Source: Caldinitratiruptor microaerophilus (GTDB lineage Bacteria > Bacillota > Sulfobacillia > Symbiobacteriales > ZC4RG38). Taken from it: 64,000 nt of DNA. The notes beneath the pieces were generated by a model. The model was not told where the DNA came from. It saw only the letters and a program-made list of their open reading frames with translations, and searched no databases. Shown in pieces: positions 15,856 through 27,682 of the stretch. Numbering within the stretch: the stretch's first letter is position 1; each line of letters starts with the position of its first letter. The DNA lies in assembly GCF_025999835.1 (NCBI RefSeq), contig NZ_AP025628.1, forward strand, positions 2,418,001-2,482,000, given 5' to 3'. A program made the position numbers and the translations under genes.

Positions 15856-18800
15856 CTACACCACGCCGACCCGCCCGCCGTAGGGCAGCGGCGGGACCAC
15901 CTGGGCCACCGTCCAGTCCTGCAGGGCCTCGACCGTGATCTCGTCGCCCTCCCGCAGGGCGGAGAGAACCTGGACCACGGCCCGGGCGGTGTCCAGGCTG
16001 GTGAGGACGGGAACGCCGCTTTCCACCGCCGCCCGCCGGATGAGGAAGCCGTCCCGGTCGACCTCCCGGCCCCGGCTCAGCGTGTTCACCACGAGGTCGA
16101 CCGCCCCCTGGCGGATGAGGTCCGGGATGTTGGGCGCGCCCTCGCTGACCTTGTTCACCCGCTCGACGGGGATCTTGCACGCCGCCAGGGCGGCCGCCGT
16201 CCCGGCGGTGGCGAGGAGGCGGAAGCCCAGTGCGGCGAAGTCGGCGGCGATGGCCATGGCCTCGGGCTTGTCCTTGTCGGCGACCGTGAAGAGGACCGTC
16301 CCCCGCCGCGGCACCTGCAGGCCGGCGGCCAGCAGCGCCTTGTACAGCGCCCGCGGGAAGTCGAGGTCCGAGCCCATCACCTCGCCCGTCGACTTCATCT
16401 CCGGCGACAGGGCGACGTCGACGGTGGTGAGCTTCTGCCACGAGAACACCGGCGCCTTGACCGCCACGCGCCTGGGCTCGGGCCACAGCCCGCCGCGGTA
16501 GCCGAGTTCGGCCAGAGTGCGCCCCGCCATGATGCGGGCCGCGATCCGGGCCAGCGGCAGGCCGGCCGCCTTGGCCAGGAAGGGCACTGTCCGGCTCGCC
16601 CGCGGGTTGACCTCGAGCACGTACACCTCCCCGCCGTACACGACGTACTGGATGTTCACCAGCCCCCGCACCCGGAGCGCCAGCGCCAGGCGGGTCGTGT
16701 AGTCGATCACCTGCTGTCGCGCCCGGTGCCCGAGGCCGAGCGCCGGGTAGACGGCGATGCTGTCGCCGGAGTGCACCCCGGCCCGCTCGACGTGCTCCAT
16801 GATGCCCCCGATGAGCACCTCGTGCCCGTCGGCGACCGCGTCGACCTCGACCTCCTTCCCCTGGAGGTACTTGTCGACCAGGACGGGGCGGGACTCCGAG
16901 ACCTCGACGGCGCTCTGCATGTACTCCCGCAGCTCGTCCTCGCCGTGCACGATCTCCATGGCCCGGCCGCCCAGGACGTACGAGGGCCGCACGAGCACCG
17001 GGTAGCCGATGCTGGCGGCGATCGCCGCCGCCTGGTCCACGGTGAGCGCCGTGCCGCCCGGGGGCTTGGGGATCCCGAGCTCGATCAGGAGCCGGTCGAA
17101 CTTCTCCCGGTCCTCCGCCCGGTCCATCTCCTCGACGGGCGTGCCCAGGACCGGGACCCCGGCCGCGGCCAGCGGGCCGGACAGGTTGATCGCCGTCTGG
17201 CCGCCGAACTGGCAGACTGCGCCCTCGATGTCGAGGGCCGAGCCGCCGGCCGCCACGCCTCCCTCCTCCTCGATCACGTTCATGACGTCCTCGAAGGTGA
17301 GGGGCTCGAAGTAGAGGCGGTCGGAGGTGTTGAAGTCGGTCGAGACCGTCTCGGGGTTGTTGTTGACGATGACCGACTGCACGCCCTCCTCCCGCAGGGC
17401 CCAGGCGGCGTGCACGGCGCTGTAGTCGAACTCGATGCCCTGCCCGATGCGGATCGGGCCGGACCCCAGGACGACCGCCTTGCGGCCGGGCCGCGGCCGG
17501 GCCTCGTTCTCGCCCTCGTAGGTGCTGTAGTAGTACGGCGTGGCGGCCTCGAACTCCGCCGCGCAGGTGTCGACCATCTTGTAGACCGGGCGCACCCCCA
17601 GCGCCTGGCGCCGGTGCCGCACCGCCATCGGGTCCATGCCCACGAGCCGCCCGATGGTCGTGTCGCTCAGGCCCAGCCGCTTCGCCCGCAGGAGCCGCTC
17701 CCGGGTCAGGCCCTCCGGACCGGCGGCGGCGAGCTCCTGCTCCATCGCCACCACCCGGCCGATCCCCTGGACGAAGAACCGGTCGATGTCGCTCAGGGCC
17801 GCCACCCGGTCGACGCCCCAGCCCCGGCGGAGCGCCTCGGCGACGGCGAACAGGCGCTCGTCGTTCGGCACCGCGAGGAGGCGCTCGAGGTGGACGTCGT
17901 CCAGCGCCGCCATGCGGGGGTGGGCGAGCCCGTCCCGCCCGACCTCCAGCGAGCGGATCGCCTTGAGGAGGGCGGCGGGGAAGGTGCGGTCGATCGCCAT
18001 GACCTCGCCGGTCGCCTTCATCTGCGTGCCCAGCGTCCGGCTAGCGGTGGCGAACTTGTCGAAGGGGAAGCGGGGGATCTTGACGACCACGTAGTCGAGG
18101 GCGGGTTCGAAGGCGGCGTACGTCGTACCGGTGACGGGGTTGCGGATCTCGTCGAGCCGCAGTCCGGCGGCGATCTTGGCGGCCACCTTGGCGATGGGGT
18201 AGCCGGTGGCCTTCGAGGCGAGCGCCGAGGACCGGCTCACCCGCGGGTTCACCTCGATCACCACGTACTCCCGGCTCTTGGGGTTCAGGGCGAACTGGAT
18301 GTTGCACCCGCCCTGGATGCCGAGCGCGCTGATGATCCGCAGCGCCGCCGAGCGGAGCATCTGGTGCTCCCGGTCGGTGAGCGTCTGGGCCGGGGCGACC
18401 ACCACGGAGTCGCCGGTGTGCACGCCGACCGGATCGACGTTCTCCATGTTGCAGACGGTGATGACGCTGCCGGCCCCGTCGCGCATCACCTCGTACTCGA
18501 TCTCCTTCCAGCCCGCGACGCTGCGCTCCACCAGGCACTGCCCGATGGGCGACAGGCGCAGGCCGGTGCTCACGATCTCGACCAGAGAGGCGGCGTCGCG
18601 GGCGATGCCTCCGCCGGTGCCGCCCAGGGTGTAGGCCGGGCGGACGATGAGGGGGAAGCCGACCCGCTCCGCGAAGGTGAGCGCCGCGCCCGCCGTGGTC
18701 ACGATGGTCGACTCCGGGATCGGCTCGCCGATCGCCTGCATGAGGGCCTTGAACTCGCCCCGGTCCTCGGCCCGGCGGATCGCCTCGAGGGGGGTGCCGA

Positions 18801-19146
18801 GGAGTTCGACGCCGTAGCGCTCCAGCACGCCCGACTCGGCCAGCTCCCGGGCGAGGTTGAGGCCCACCTGGCCGCCCAGGGTCGGCACCAGCCCCTGGGG
18901 CCGCTCCTTGGCAATGATCCGCTCGACGAACTCGGCGGTGAGGGGCTCGAGGTACACCCGGTCGGCGATCTGGGCGTCGGTCATGATGGTGGCCGGGTTC
19001 GAGTTGACCAGGACGACCTCCAGCCCTTCCTCCCGGAGGGCCTGGCACGCCTGCGTGCCGGAGTAGTCGAACTCGGCGGCCTGGCCGATCACGATGGGCC
19101 CCGACCCGATCACCAGCACGCGCCGGAGATCCTTCCGCTTCGGCAT
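15856..19146 (-). CDS. carB: Carbamoyl-phosphate synthase large subunit
   Basis: A 1096-residue enzyme with two tandem carboxyphosphate/carbamate ATP-grasp halves. Each half opens with a glycine-rich motif ([20 protein letters not shown] near residue 10; [19 protein letters not shown] near 560). ATP-grasp loops [19 protein letters not shown] and [18 protein letters not shown] are both intact. The C-terminal allosteric MGS-like domain ([20 protein letters not shown]) is present. It makes carbamoyl phosphate for arginine and pyrimidines from glutamine delivered by CarA. Its ATG overlaps the carA stop by one base (TGATG), so the two are translationally coupled. Confidence 0.98.
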   Translation of the reverse strand: MPKRKDLRRVLVIGSGPIVIGQAAEFDYSGTQACQALREEGLEVVLVNSNPATIMTDAQIADRVYLEPLTAEFVERIIAKERPQGLVPTLGGQVGLNLARELAESGVLERYGVELLGTPLEAIRRAEDRGEFKALMQAIGEPIPESTIVTTAGAALTFAERVGFPLIVRPAYTLGGTGGGIARDAASLVEIVSTGLRLSPIGQCLVERSVAGWKEIEYEVMRDGAGSVITVCNMENVDPVGVHTGDSVVVAPAQTLTDREHQMLRSAALRIISALGIQGGCNIQFALNPKSREYVVIEVNPRVSRSSALASKATGYPIAKVAAKIAAGLRLDEIRNPVTGTTYAAFEPALDYVVVKIPRFPFDKFATASRTLGTQMKATGEVMAIDRTFPAALLKAIRSLEVGRDGLAHPRMAALDDVHLERLLAVPNDERLFAVAEALRRGWGVDRVAALSDIDRFFVQGIGRVVAMEQELAAAGPEGLTRERLLRAKRLGLSDTTIGRLVGMDPMAVRHRRQALGVRPVYKMVDTCAAEFEAATPYYYSTYEGENEARPRPGRKAVVLGSGPIRIGQGIEFDYSAVHAAWALREEGVQSVIVNNNPETVSTDFNTSDRLYFEPLTFEDVMNVIEEEGGVAAGGSALDIEGAVCQFGGQTAINLSGPLAAAGVPVLGTPVEEMDRAEDREKFDRLLIELGIPKPPGGTALTVDQAAAIAASIGYPVLVRPSYVLGGRAMEIVHGEDELREYMQSAVEVSESRPVLVDKYLQGKEVEVDAVADGHEVLIGGIMEHVERAGVHSGDSIAVYPALGLGHRARQQVIDYTTRLALALRVRGLVNIQYVVYGGEVYVLEVNPRASRTVPFLAKAAGLPLARIAARIMAGRTLAELGYRGGLWPEPRRVAVKAPVFSWQKLTTVDVALSPEMKSTGEVMGSDLDFPRALYKALLAAGLQVPRRGTVLFTVADKDKPEAMAIAADFAALGFRLLATAGTAAALAACKIPVERVNKVSEGAPNIPDLIRQGAVDLVVNTLSRGREVDRDGFLIRRAAVESGVPVLTSLDTARAVVQVLSALREGDEITVEALQDWTVAQVVPPLPYGGRVGVV

Positions 19147-20405
19147 CAGCGCTCACCCCCCTTCGCCGGCCGGGCGCCCCCGGCGGGGCGGTCGCCCCGG
19201 TCCTGGCTGCGCATCAGCTCCAGGAACCGATCGAAGAGGAAGCGGGACTCCTCCGGCCCGGGGCACGCCTCGGGGTGGTACTGCACCGAGAAGGCCGGGC
19301 GGCCCTCAGCGGCAATCCCCTCGACGGTGCCGTCGCTGACGTTGCGGTGCGTGACGGTGACGCCGGGAGGGAGCGAGGCCTCGTCGATGGCGTAGCCGTG
19401 GTTCTGGGTCGTGATGAACACCCGCCCCGTGGCCAGTTCCTGGACGGGGTGGTTCACGCCCCGGTGGCCGAACTTCATCTTGTAGGTGTCTGCCCCGAGG
19501 GCCAGGCCCAGGACCTGGTGGCCCAGGCAGATGCCCATCGTGGGGACCCGGGCCTCCAGGAGCCCCCGGGCGGTCTCGATGGCCGCCCGGGCCTCCTTCG
19601 GGTCGCCGGGGCCGTTCGAGAGGAGCACCCCGTCGGGCGCCAGGGCCAGGATCTCTCCGACGGGGGTGTCCGCCGGCACCACCGTCACCTCGCAACCCAG
19701 CTGGACCAGGCTGCGGACGATGTTCTGCTTCGCGCCCAGGTCCACCATCACCACGTGGGGCGCCCCGGGGCCCCCGGCCCGGCCGGCAGGCCCCCGGGTT
19801 CCCCCGGGACCCACCCGGTACGGTTCCTGGGGCGTGACCGCCGCCACGGCACCGGTAAGGCGGAAGTCGCGGGCCTCCCCGACGAGGGCGAGGAGCCACG
19901 TGCGGAGGGCCGGCGGCAGGGCCACCCGCCATTCGCCGGCGAGGGCCACCAGCCCTCCCGGCGCGTCGAGATCCTGGGCGGCCTCGCCCGGCACCTCCCC
20001 GCCGGCAGCCGTCACGATCACCCCGCCCATCGCGCCGTGGATGCGCAGCACGCGGGTGAGCGCGCGCGTATCGACCCCGGTGAGCCCCACCACGCCGTGG
20101 CGTTCGAGGTAGCCCGCCAGGGTCTCCGTGGCCTGCCAGTGGCTGGGCTCCGTGCACAGCTCCCGCACGACCAGCCCGCGCAGGTGCGGCCGCCCCGATT
20201 CGAAGTCCTCCGGGTTGATGCCGGTGTTTCCCACCAGGGGGTAGGTGTTGACCACGATCTGTCCCCAGTACGAGGGGTCCGTGATCTCCTCCTGGTAGCC
20301 GGTCATCCCCGTGGTGAAGACCACCTCCCCGGTCGCCCGGCCGGGGGCGCCGAAGGCATCCCCCTGGAAGATGGTCCCATCCGCCAGCACAAGGTACCCC
20401 TTCAC
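19146..20405 (-). CDS. carA: Carbamoyl-phosphate synthase small subunit
   Basis: A 419-residue glutaminase subunit. The N-terminal CPSase domain contains [20 protein letters not shown] and [20 protein letters not shown]. The class I amidotransferase domain has the Cys nucleophile in [15 protein letters not shown] and the His/Glu dyad in [15 protein letters not shown] somewhat longer Gly/Pro-rich linker (near residue 200) joins the domains. It begins with a GGAGGG site, 65 bases after argH, so carAB can be transcribed with argH from the ARG-box promoter at 21987-22021; no separate ARG box is visible here. Confidence 0.97.
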   Translation of the reverse strand: MKGYLVLADGTIFQGDAFGAPGRATGEVVFTTGMTGYQEEITDPSYWGQIVVNTYPLVGNTGINPEDFESGRPHLRGLVVRELCTEPSHWQATETLAGYLERHGVVGLTGVDTRALTRVLRIHGAMGGVIVTAAGGEVPGEAAQDLDAPGGLVALAGEWRVALPPALRTWLLALVGEARDFRLTGAVAAVTPQEPYRVGPGGTRGPAGRAGGPGAPHVVMVDLGAKQNIVRSLVQLGCEVTVVPADTPVGEILALAPDGVLLSNGPGDPKEARAAIETARGLLEARVPTMGICLGHQVLGLALGADTYKMKFGHRGVNHPVQELATGRVFITTQNHGYAIDEASLPPGVTVTHRNVSDGTVEGIAAEGRPAFSVQYHPEACPGPEESRFLFDRFLELMRSQDRGDRPAGGARPAKGGER

Positions 20406-20470
20406 GTGTGTTCCCTCCTGTCCGCCGCCCGAGCCGGGCGGCGACCGCCGGTGCGCCTCACGGGACGCTT

Positions 20471-21919
20471 TTACCGTCGTCGGGGGACGGGGCGGTCGTC
20501 TTCGGTTTTGGTGTCCGATCCTCCTTGCGTCTGTCCGCTGTTCTTCGCCGCCAGGATCGCCCGGGCCTTCTCCAGCTGGCGGGCGACCTCGGCCGGCGCG
20601 GTGCCGCCGTACGAGGCCCGCCCTTCCACCACCGCTTCGGGGGTCAGGGCGGCGTACAGGTCCTCGCCGATGCGATCGCTGAACTGCCGGTACTCCTCGA
20701 GGCTCAGTTCGCCGAGGTACTTGCCGCGCTCGATCGCGTACAGCACGATCCGCCCGGTGACCTCGTGCGCCTCCCGGAAGGGCAGGCCCTTGCGGGCCAG
20801 GTAGTCGGCCAGGTCGGTGGCGTTCGAGTAATCCCGGCGCACCGCCTCGCGCATGCGGTCCCGCCGGAACCGGAGCGTGGCCAGCATGCCGGCGGCGACG
20901 GCCAGGGAGGCCTTCAGCGTGTCGGCGGCATCGAAGAGCCGCTCCTTGTCCTCCTGCAGGTCCGTGTGGTAGGCGAGCGGCAGCCCCTTGAGCACGGTGA
21001 GGAGCGCCACCAGGTCGCCGTACACCCTCCCGGCCTTGCCCCGCAGGAGCTCCGCGACGTCCGGGTTCTTCTTCTGGGGCATGATCGAGCTGCCGGTCGC
21101 GAAGGCGTCGTCCATCTCGACGAAGCCGAACTCGGCGCTCGACCAGTTGACCAGTTCCTCCCCGAGCCGGCTGAGGTGCATCTGGCAGATGGCCGCCGCG
21201 GCGAGGAACTCCACGATGAAGTCCCGGTCGCTGACGGCGTCGATGCTGTTCTCGTACACCGCCGAGAAGCCCAGGTCGGCCGCCGTGACGTGCCGGTCGA
21301 TGGGGAACGTGGTCCCGGCCAGGGCCCCCGCCCCGAGCGGGCTCACGTCCGCCCGCCGCGCGCAGTCGGCGAAGCGGCCGTCATCCCGCTCCAGCATCCA
21401 GAAGTAGGCCAGGAGGTGGTGGGCCAGGAGCACCGGCTGAGCCCGCTGCAGGTGGGTGTAGCCCGGCATGATCGTGCCGGTCTCCCCGGACGCCCTGTCC
21501 AGGATAACAGCCTGCAGGTCGCGGATCAAGCCCCGGATGGCCGCGACCTCCTCCTTCACGTACAGGTGCACGTCTGTGACGACCTGGTCGTTGCGGCTCC
21601 GGGCCGTGTGGAGCTTGCCGCCCACCGGACCGATCTTCTCGATCAGCCGCTTCTCGATGTTCAGGTGGATGTCCTCGTATTCCTGCCGGAACGGGAAGGT
21701 GCCATCCTCGATCTCCCGGGCGATCTCCTCCAGCGCGCGGACGATGGCCTCCACCTCCTCCGCGCGGAGGATGCCCTGCCGTCCCAGCATCCGGGCGTGC
21801 GCGATGCTCCCCCGGATGTCCTGGTGCCACAGGCGCCGGTCGAACCCGATGGACGCCGTGAATCCTTCAGCCAGCTTGTCCGCGGCCTTCGTGAACCGGC
21901 CGCCCCAGAGCTTCTTCAC
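20471..21919 (-). CDS. argH: Argininosuccinate lyase
   Basis: A protein of about 482 residues in the fumarase/aspartase superfamily that splits argininosuccinate into arginine and fumarate. It opens [19 protein letters not shown], carries [16 protein letters not shown], the [20 protein letters not shown] block, and the signature [20 protein letters not shown]. The C-terminal tail is about 20 residues longer and hydrophilic compared with typical 460-residue enzymes. The start is GTG 21919, after AAAGGA. The gene is preceded by a paired ARG-box promoter and followed by carAB. Confidence 0.97.
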   Translation of the reverse strand: MKKLWGGRFTKAADKLAEGFTASIGFDRRLWHQDIRGSIAHARMLGRQGILRAEEVEAIVRALEEIAREIEDGTFPFRQEYEDIHLNIEKRLIEKIGPVGGKLHTARSRNDQVVTDVHLYVKEEVAAIRGLIRDLQAVILDRASGETGTIMPGYTHLQRAQPVLLAHHLLAYFWMLERDDGRFADCARRADVSPLGAGALAGTTFPIDRHVTAADLGFSAVYENSIDAVSDRDFIVEFLAAAAICQMHLSRLGEELVNWSSAEFGFVEMDDAFATGSSIMPQKKNPDVAELLRGKAGRVYGDLVALLTVLKGLPLAYHTDLQEDKERLFDAADTLKASLAVAAGMLATLRFRRDRMREAVRRDYSNATDLADYLARKGLPFREAHEVTGRIVLYAIERGKYLGELSLEEYRQFSDRIGEDLYAALTPEAVVEGRASYGGTAPAEVARQLEKARAILAAKNSGQTQGGSDTKTEDDRPVPRRR

Positions 21920-21986
21920 CGGTGACCGTCCTTTCCCCAGTCGGCCGGACCGGAGGCCCGGCTTCACCCCGCCGGACGCCGGTCCT

Positions 21987-22021
21987 CGCATAAGTATACG
22001 TGGTTGTGTATAACTATGCAA
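21987..22021 (-). promoter_or_regulatory. ARG-box-controlled promoter of argH-carAB
   Basis: On the minus strand TTGCAT (22016-22021), 17 bases, then TATACT (21993-21998) form a sigma-A promoter. Two ARG-box-like 14-mers, TGTATAACTATGCA (22007-22020) and CGCATAAGTATACG (21987-22000), lie 6 bases apart and cover the two hexamers. Binding of ArgR/AhrC with arginine would block polymerase. The same geometry recurs before argG and argC. Confidence 0.85.
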
Positions 22022-22258
22022 CCCGGCAAGGCCGGCGTGCGACGTCCGCAGACCTGTGCTACAATGCGGGGTCGGCCACCCCCGGGGGTGGCCGCCACGC
22101 CGCCGGTCCGCCCGGCGGGACCTGCACCGTCCGCCCGGGGCGCAGCCCCGCCGGCCCTCCCCGGCCGGATGACCTTCCGGCACCGGTAGGAGATGCATGC
22201 CGATGACTCGAATTCCACAAGCTGGCGGTCTCCAGCCCCACGACCACCGGGAGGCCCG

Positions 22259-23590
22259 ATGAGCGCACGCCAGCTCTTCCTCCTCTTCTTGCCGCTCGCC
22301 TTCTCCAACGGCCTCATGGCCCTCGGCGAGACCGTCGTCGGGGCGAGCCTGAGCCGGTGGCCGGACCCCGTGATCGCCCTGGCGGCGTTCGGGAGCGCGT
22401 TCAACGTCGCCCTGGTGATCGAGGGCCCGGTCATCATGCTGCTGCACGCCTCCAACGCGCTCGTGCGGGACCGCGCGACCTACCGCCTGGTGCGGGGCTT
22501 CACCATCGCCCTCGGCGCCTCCCTGGCCCTCCTGCACGCGCTGGTGGCCTTCACCCCCCTGTACGACGTGATCTTCCGGTCGGTCCTGCACCTGCCGGCG
22601 CCGGTGGCCTCGGAAGCCCGCGCCGCGTTCATCGCCATGCTGCCGTTCACGCCGGCGGTGGGCTGGCGCCGCTTTCTCCAGGGAATCATGATCCGGCAGG
22701 GCCGGACAACCCCGGTGGGCATCGGGACCGTGGTGCGCTTCGGTACGCTGCTCACGGTGGTCGCCGCCGGCTCCGTCGCCGTACGTTCCGCCGTGGTCCC
22801 GAGCGCAGCGGTGGGCGCGTTCGCCCTGTCCATGAGCGTGGTGGCCGAGGCCGCCTACACCCACCGGGTGGCCCGGCGGGCCGTGCGGGCCGTTCCGGCC
22901 GAAGCCGCAGGAACTCCGGCGGGCAGCGCTTCCCTCACCTGGGGGCAACTGCTCCGCTTCTACTGGCCGCTGGCGAGCACGAGCGTCGTCGTCTACCTCG
23001 CCCGCCCGGTGGTCACCGCCGCGCTGGCGCGGGGCGTGGCCGTGCAGGCGTCCCTGGCCGGCTGGCCCGTTCTCACCAACACGCTCTTCCTCTTCGTCGA
23101 CTCGCTGTCGATGCTGCAGCAGCTCGTCATCCCTTACGCCGAGGGGCCGACGCGGGCAGTCGTCCGCCGGGTCGCCGTGCGGCTGGCGCTGGCCGCCGGC
23201 GCGGCCATCGCCCTGCTCGGGCTGAGCCCGCTGGGCGAACTGTACCTGAGCCGGGTGATCGGCCTGCGCGGGGAGGTGCTGCAGCTGGTGGGGACTGCCC
23301 TGGGCCTCGCCGTGCCGTACCCCGCCGGCCTGGTGCTGCAGAGCTGGTTCCAGGGCATCCTCGTCCGCCAGAAGTGGACCGCCGCCATCACGGCCGGGGC
23401 CGTCATCAACCTCCTCGTGCTGAGCGCGGTGTCCTACACCGGCGTGGCGGTCACCCGTCTCCCCGGGCTCTACCTGCTCACCGCCGGCATGATCCTCGGG
23501 CTCCTCGCCGAGGGGGCGTGGCTCGCCCTGGTCGCCCGCGCCGCGGAGGGCCAGACCCGTGCCCCCGTGACCCGAGGACTCCCCGGGTGA
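22259..23590 (+). CDS. ANKH/MATE-like multi-pass membrane transporter
   Basis: A 443-residue polytopic protein with about 12 membrane helices, resembling the bacterial progressive-ankylosis (ANKH) branch of the MOP flippase superfamily. Conserved-looking stretches include [37 protein letters not shown] and [19 protein letters not shown]. Substrate is unknown; eukaryotic ANKH moves pyrophosphate, ATP or citrate, which should not be assumed here. ATG 22259 follows GGGAGG. The gene is divergent from argH, sharing an intergenic region that contains the ARG boxes, and convergent with argG. Confidence 0.7.
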   Translation: MSARQLFLLFLPLAFSNGLMALGETVVGASLSRWPDPVIALAAFGSAFNVALVIEGPVIMLLHASNALVRDRATYRLVRGFTIALGASLALLHALVAFTPLYDVIFRSVLHLPAPVASEARAAFIAMLPFTPAVGWRRFLQGIMIRQGRTTPVGIGTVVRFGTLLTVVAAGSVAVRSAVVPSAAVGAFALSMSVVAEAAYTHRVARRAVRAVPAEAAGTPAGSASLTWGQLLRFYWPLASTSVVVYLARPVVTAALARGVAVQASLAGWPVLTNTLFLFVDSLSMLQQLVIPYAEGPTRAVVRRVAVRLALAAGAAIALLGLSPLGELYLSRVIGLRGEVLQLVGTALGLAVPYPAGLVLQSWFQGILVRQKWTAAITAGAVINLLVLSAVSYTGVAVTRLPGLYLLTAGMILGLLAEGAWLALVARAAEGQTRAPVTRGLPG

Positions 23591-23642
23591 GCGGACGCCA
23601 GCCCGGGTAGCGGGGGGTCCGGCGGAGGGGCAGAGACATGGA

Positions 23643-23674
23643 GGCGCCCCGGCGGCTCGTGCCGCCGGGGCGCC
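23643..23674. terminator. Bidirectional terminator between transporter and argG
   Basis: GGCGCCCCGGCGGC-TCGT-GCCGCCGGGGCGCC is a perfect 14-base stem between two convergent genes. No long T-tract is seen on either side. Confidence 0.65.
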
Positions 23675-23708
23675 GGCGTGAGGCCGTTGGCGTGCCACGG
23701 AGGCGGCA

Positions 23709-24932
23709 CTACACCCCGACCTTCTTCGCCGCGGCCTCCTTCTGCACCGCCGCGTAGACCTTGGTGGGCAGGCCGAAGATGTCGATGAACCCCTTGGCCG
23801 CCTTGTGGTCGAACTTGTCGGCGCTGTCGTAGGTGGCGAGGTCGTAGGAGTACAGGCTGACGGGAGACTTCCGGCCCACGGCCGTGGCCGTGCCCTTGTA
23901 CAGCTTCACCCGCACCGTGCCGGTCACGGTCTCCTGGCTCTTCCGGACGAAGGCGTCGATGGCCTCCTTGAGCGGGTGGAACCACAGGCCGAAGTAGACG
24001 AGTTCGGCGTACTTCTGCTCCAACCCCATCTTGAAGTGGTGCAGCTCCCGAGGGAGCGTGATGGTCTCGAGTTCCCGGTGCGCCAGGGTGAGCACGGTGG
24101 CGGCGGGCATCTCGTAGACCTCGCGGCTCTTGATGCCGACCAGCCGGTTCTCCACGTGGTCGATCCGTCCCACCCCGTGGGCGCCGGCCAGCTTGTTGAG
24201 GCGCTCGATCAGGGTCACGAGGTCGAGCGCCTCGCCGTTCAGGGACACCGGCACGCCCTGCTCGAAGCCGATCTCCACGTATTCGGGCTCGTCCGGCGCG
24301 GCCTGCGGCGACACGGTCCAGGCGAAGGCCTCCTCGGGGGGCTCCACCCAGGGGTCCTCCAGGACGCCGGCCTCGCAGGACCGGCCCCACAGGTTCACGT
24401 CGATGGAGAAGGGGTTCTCCTTGCCGACCGGGATCGGGATCCCGTGCTCCAGCGCGTAGTCGATCTCCTGCTCCCGGCTCCACGCCCACTCCCGGACCGG
24501 CGCCAGGACCTTGAGCGAGGGGTTCAGGGCGGCGGCCGACACGTCGAAGCGCACCTGGTCGTTGCCCTTCCCCGTGCAGCCGTGGGCGATGTACTCCGCC
24601 CCCTCCTCCTCGGCCACCCGCACCAGGTGCTTCGTGATGAGCGGCCGGGACAGGGAGGCGCTGAGGAAGTACTTTCCCTCGTAGACGGCGTTCGCCTGGA
24701 GGGTCGGCAGGACGTAGTCGTAGGCGAACTCCTTCTTGGCGTCGTAGGTGTACGCCTTCACGGCCCCGACGCGGAGGGCCTTCTCACGGATGAAGTCCAG
24801 GTCCTTCTCCTGCTCGCCCACGTCGATGGTGAGGGCGATCACGTCCACGTCGTAGTTCTCCGCCAGCCAGCGGATGGCCACGGAGGTGTCCAGTCCGCCG
24901 GAGTAAGCCAGTACGCACTTCTTCTTCGCCAC
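23709..24932 (-). CDS. argG: Argininosuccinate synthase
   Basis: A 407-residue ATP-pyrophosphatase enzyme that joins citrulline and aspartate. The N-terminal P-loop is [19 protein letters not shown]. Other family blocks are [17 protein letters not shown], a [20 protein letters not shown] loop and [20 protein letters not shown]. The length is normal. It is a monocistronic gene with its own ARG-box promoter (24962-24996) and a terminator shared with the opposite transporter gene. Confidence 0.98.
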   Translation of the reverse strand: MAKKKCVLAYSGGLDTSVAIRWLAENYDVDVIALTIDVGEQEKDLDFIREKALRVGAVKAYTYDAKKEFAYDYVLPTLQANAVYEGKYFLSASLSRPLITKHLVRVAEEEGAEYIAHGCTGKGNDQVRFDVSAAALNPSLKVLAPVREWAWSREQEIDYALEHGIPIPVGKENPFSIDVNLWGRSCEAGVLEDPWVEPPEEAFAWTVSPQAAPDEPEYVEIGFEQGVPVSLNGEALDLVTLIERLNKLAGAHGVGRIDHVENRLVGIKSREVYEMPAATVLTLAHRELETITLPRELHHFKMGLEQKYAELVYFGLWFHPLKEAIDAFVRKSQETVTGTVRVKLYKGTATAVGRKSPVSLYSYDLATYDSADKFDHKAAKGFIDIFGLPTKVYAAVQKEAAAKKVGV

Positions 24933-24961
24933 GGCAGGCGCCTCCTGGAGGAACCATCATG

Positions 24962-24996
24962 TGCATAAGTATACTTGTCGCCGTATAGATATGCAA
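24962..24996 (-). promoter_or_regulatory. ARG-box-controlled promoter of argG
   Basis: TTGCAT (24991-24996), 17 bases, TATACT (24968-24973) on the minus strand. ARG boxes TGCATAAGTATACT (24962-24975) and CGTATAGATATGCA (24982-24995) are 6 bases apart and overlay the -10 and -35. It lies about 35 bases from the argG start. Confidence 0.85.
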
Positions 24997-25587
24997 TCCC
25001 CCGGTCCTGCTCTCACGGTCGTGCTCCGTCGTGCGCTGCGGTGCTTCCGGGCCGCGGCGCCCTGCGGCGGTGCCCGCGGGGCCCCGTCCGCGGAGAACCG
25101 GCACCCGCTGGGCACCCCGGCCGGGGCGGGTGCCTGCCTTCCGGAGCGGAAGACGCGCCGGAGAGTCCCATTGTGTGCCATGTCTGGGTCGATTACCCTC
25201 AAAGAGGCAAGAAACAGCAGGGAACGGAACCTGTAGACTGGCACCGATTGCCTGACGGACCTTCGCCAGCGACTGTCGGTCCCGTTACGACCGCCTCGTT
25301 GTCGACATAACGCCGTGTTCCGGTAGATCTGGCGCCCGATCACCTGCCGTCTCGGCCGGCGCGGCCGGTCCGCGTGGCAAGATGTGAGGGTCAACGCCGA
25401 CGCTTGTATATCACGGATTGCCACACGCACCGTCTGGTGGAACGGCGTCACACATCGCGGAACCCCTCAGGCACGAACGACCTCCTGACCGCTAGATCCG
25501 GAGCAGAACAGCGCCAACCCCTTGGCATGCCCGGGGCCAGCCGCCCACAAGACCGGCCGGGAACTCCGGGAGATCCCGGCTCCCGCC
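24997..25587. other. Long intergenic stretch, no gene recognised
   Basis: These 591 bases between argD and argG have lower GC than the neighbours, particularly 25180-25450. Short frames on both strands lack ribosome-binding sites and the G/C-ending codon pattern of real genes here. No tRNA, repeat or clear terminator is seen. It may be a decayed gene or a spacer. Confidence 0.5.
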
Positions 25588-26781
<1,194 letters not shown>

Positions 26782-26795
26782 GGAAAGCCCCTCCC

Positions 26796-27671
26796 TCACC
26801 GCACGACCATGGTCCCGACGCCCTGGTCCGTGAAGACCTCGAGGAGCAGGGCGTGGGGCACGCGCCCGTCCACGATGTGCACCCGCCGCACCCCCGCCTC
26901 GAGGGCCCGCAGGCACGCCTCCACCTTGGGGATCATGCCACCCTCGATGCGCCCGGCGGCGAGCCAGTCCCTCAGGTCCTCGGCGGCGATGCGGCTGACC
27001 CGGCTGCGGGGGTCGGCCGGATCGGCGCGCAGGCCCTCCACGTCGGTCAGGAGGACCAGCTTCTCGGCCCGGAGGGCGGCGGCGACCTCGGCGGCCACGG
27101 TGTCGGCGTTGATGTTGTACGGCTGGCCGTCGGCCCCCAGCCCGATCGGGGCGATGACCGGCACGAAGCCGGACGCGGTGAGGGACTCGATCACCTGGGC
27201 GTCGACCGCCGCCACGTCCCCGACGAAGCCCAGGTCGACCAGTTCGCCGTCCCGGCCGCGGTGCAGGTGCCGGGTGGCCCGGATGAGACCCCCGTCGTGA
27301 CCGCTCAGGCCGATCGCCTTCGCCCCCTGCGCCACCAGCGCCCCCACGATCTCCCGGTTCGTCTTGCCCACCAGCACCATCTGGGCGATCTCCATGGTGG
27401 CGGCGTCCGTCACCCGGAGGCCGTCGACGAACCGGGGGGTCATGCCGAGGCGCTCCATGAGCGCCGACACCTCCGGCCCCCCGCCGTGCACGACCACCGG
27501 GTTCATGCCGACGAACCGCATGAGCGCCACGTCCTGCATGACGGCGTCCCGCAGGCCGGCCGCGGCCATGGCCGCCCCGCCGTACTTGATGACGACCGTC
27601 TTGCCGGCGAACGTCCGGATGTACGGCAGGGCCTCCACCAGCACGGCCGCCTTGTCGATGTACTCCTGCAC
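26796..27671 (-). CDS. argB: Acetylglutamate kinase
   Basis: A 291-residue amino-acid kinase. The N-terminal FAGKTVVIKYGGAAM contains the phosphate-binding Lys and Gly pair, followed by VVVHGGGPEVSALMERLG, YNINADTVAAEVAAAL and the C-terminal EGGMIPKVEACLRALEAG. It phosphorylates N-acetylglutamate and is the usual arginine feedback target. The N-terminal helix (QEYIDKAAVLVEALPYIRTF) is the extension seen in arginine-inhibited hexameric forms, so feedback inhibition is plausible. The start is GTG 27671, 11 bases after the argJ stop. Confidence 0.96.
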   Translation of the reverse strand: MQEYIDKAAVLVEALPYIRTFAGKTVVIKYGGAAMAAAGLRDAVMQDVALMRFVGMNPVVVHGGGPEVSALMERLGMTPRFVDGLRVTDAATMEIAQMVLVGKTNREIVGALVAQGAKAIGLSGHDGGLIRATRHLHRGRDGELVDLGFVGDVAAVDAQVIESLTASGFVPVIAPIGLGADGQPYNINADTVAAEVAAALRAEKLVLLTDVEGLRADPADPRSRVSRIAAEDLRDWLAAGRIEGGMIPKVEACLRALEAGVRRVHIVDGRVPHALLLEVFTDQGVGTMVVR

Positions 27672-27682
27672 GCCCGTGCCCC

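Noticed and set aside
20406-20470. Separate ARG box before carA
   Set aside because: The 65-base gap is GC-rich and contains no ARG-box-like sequence. carAB probably depends on the argH promoter.
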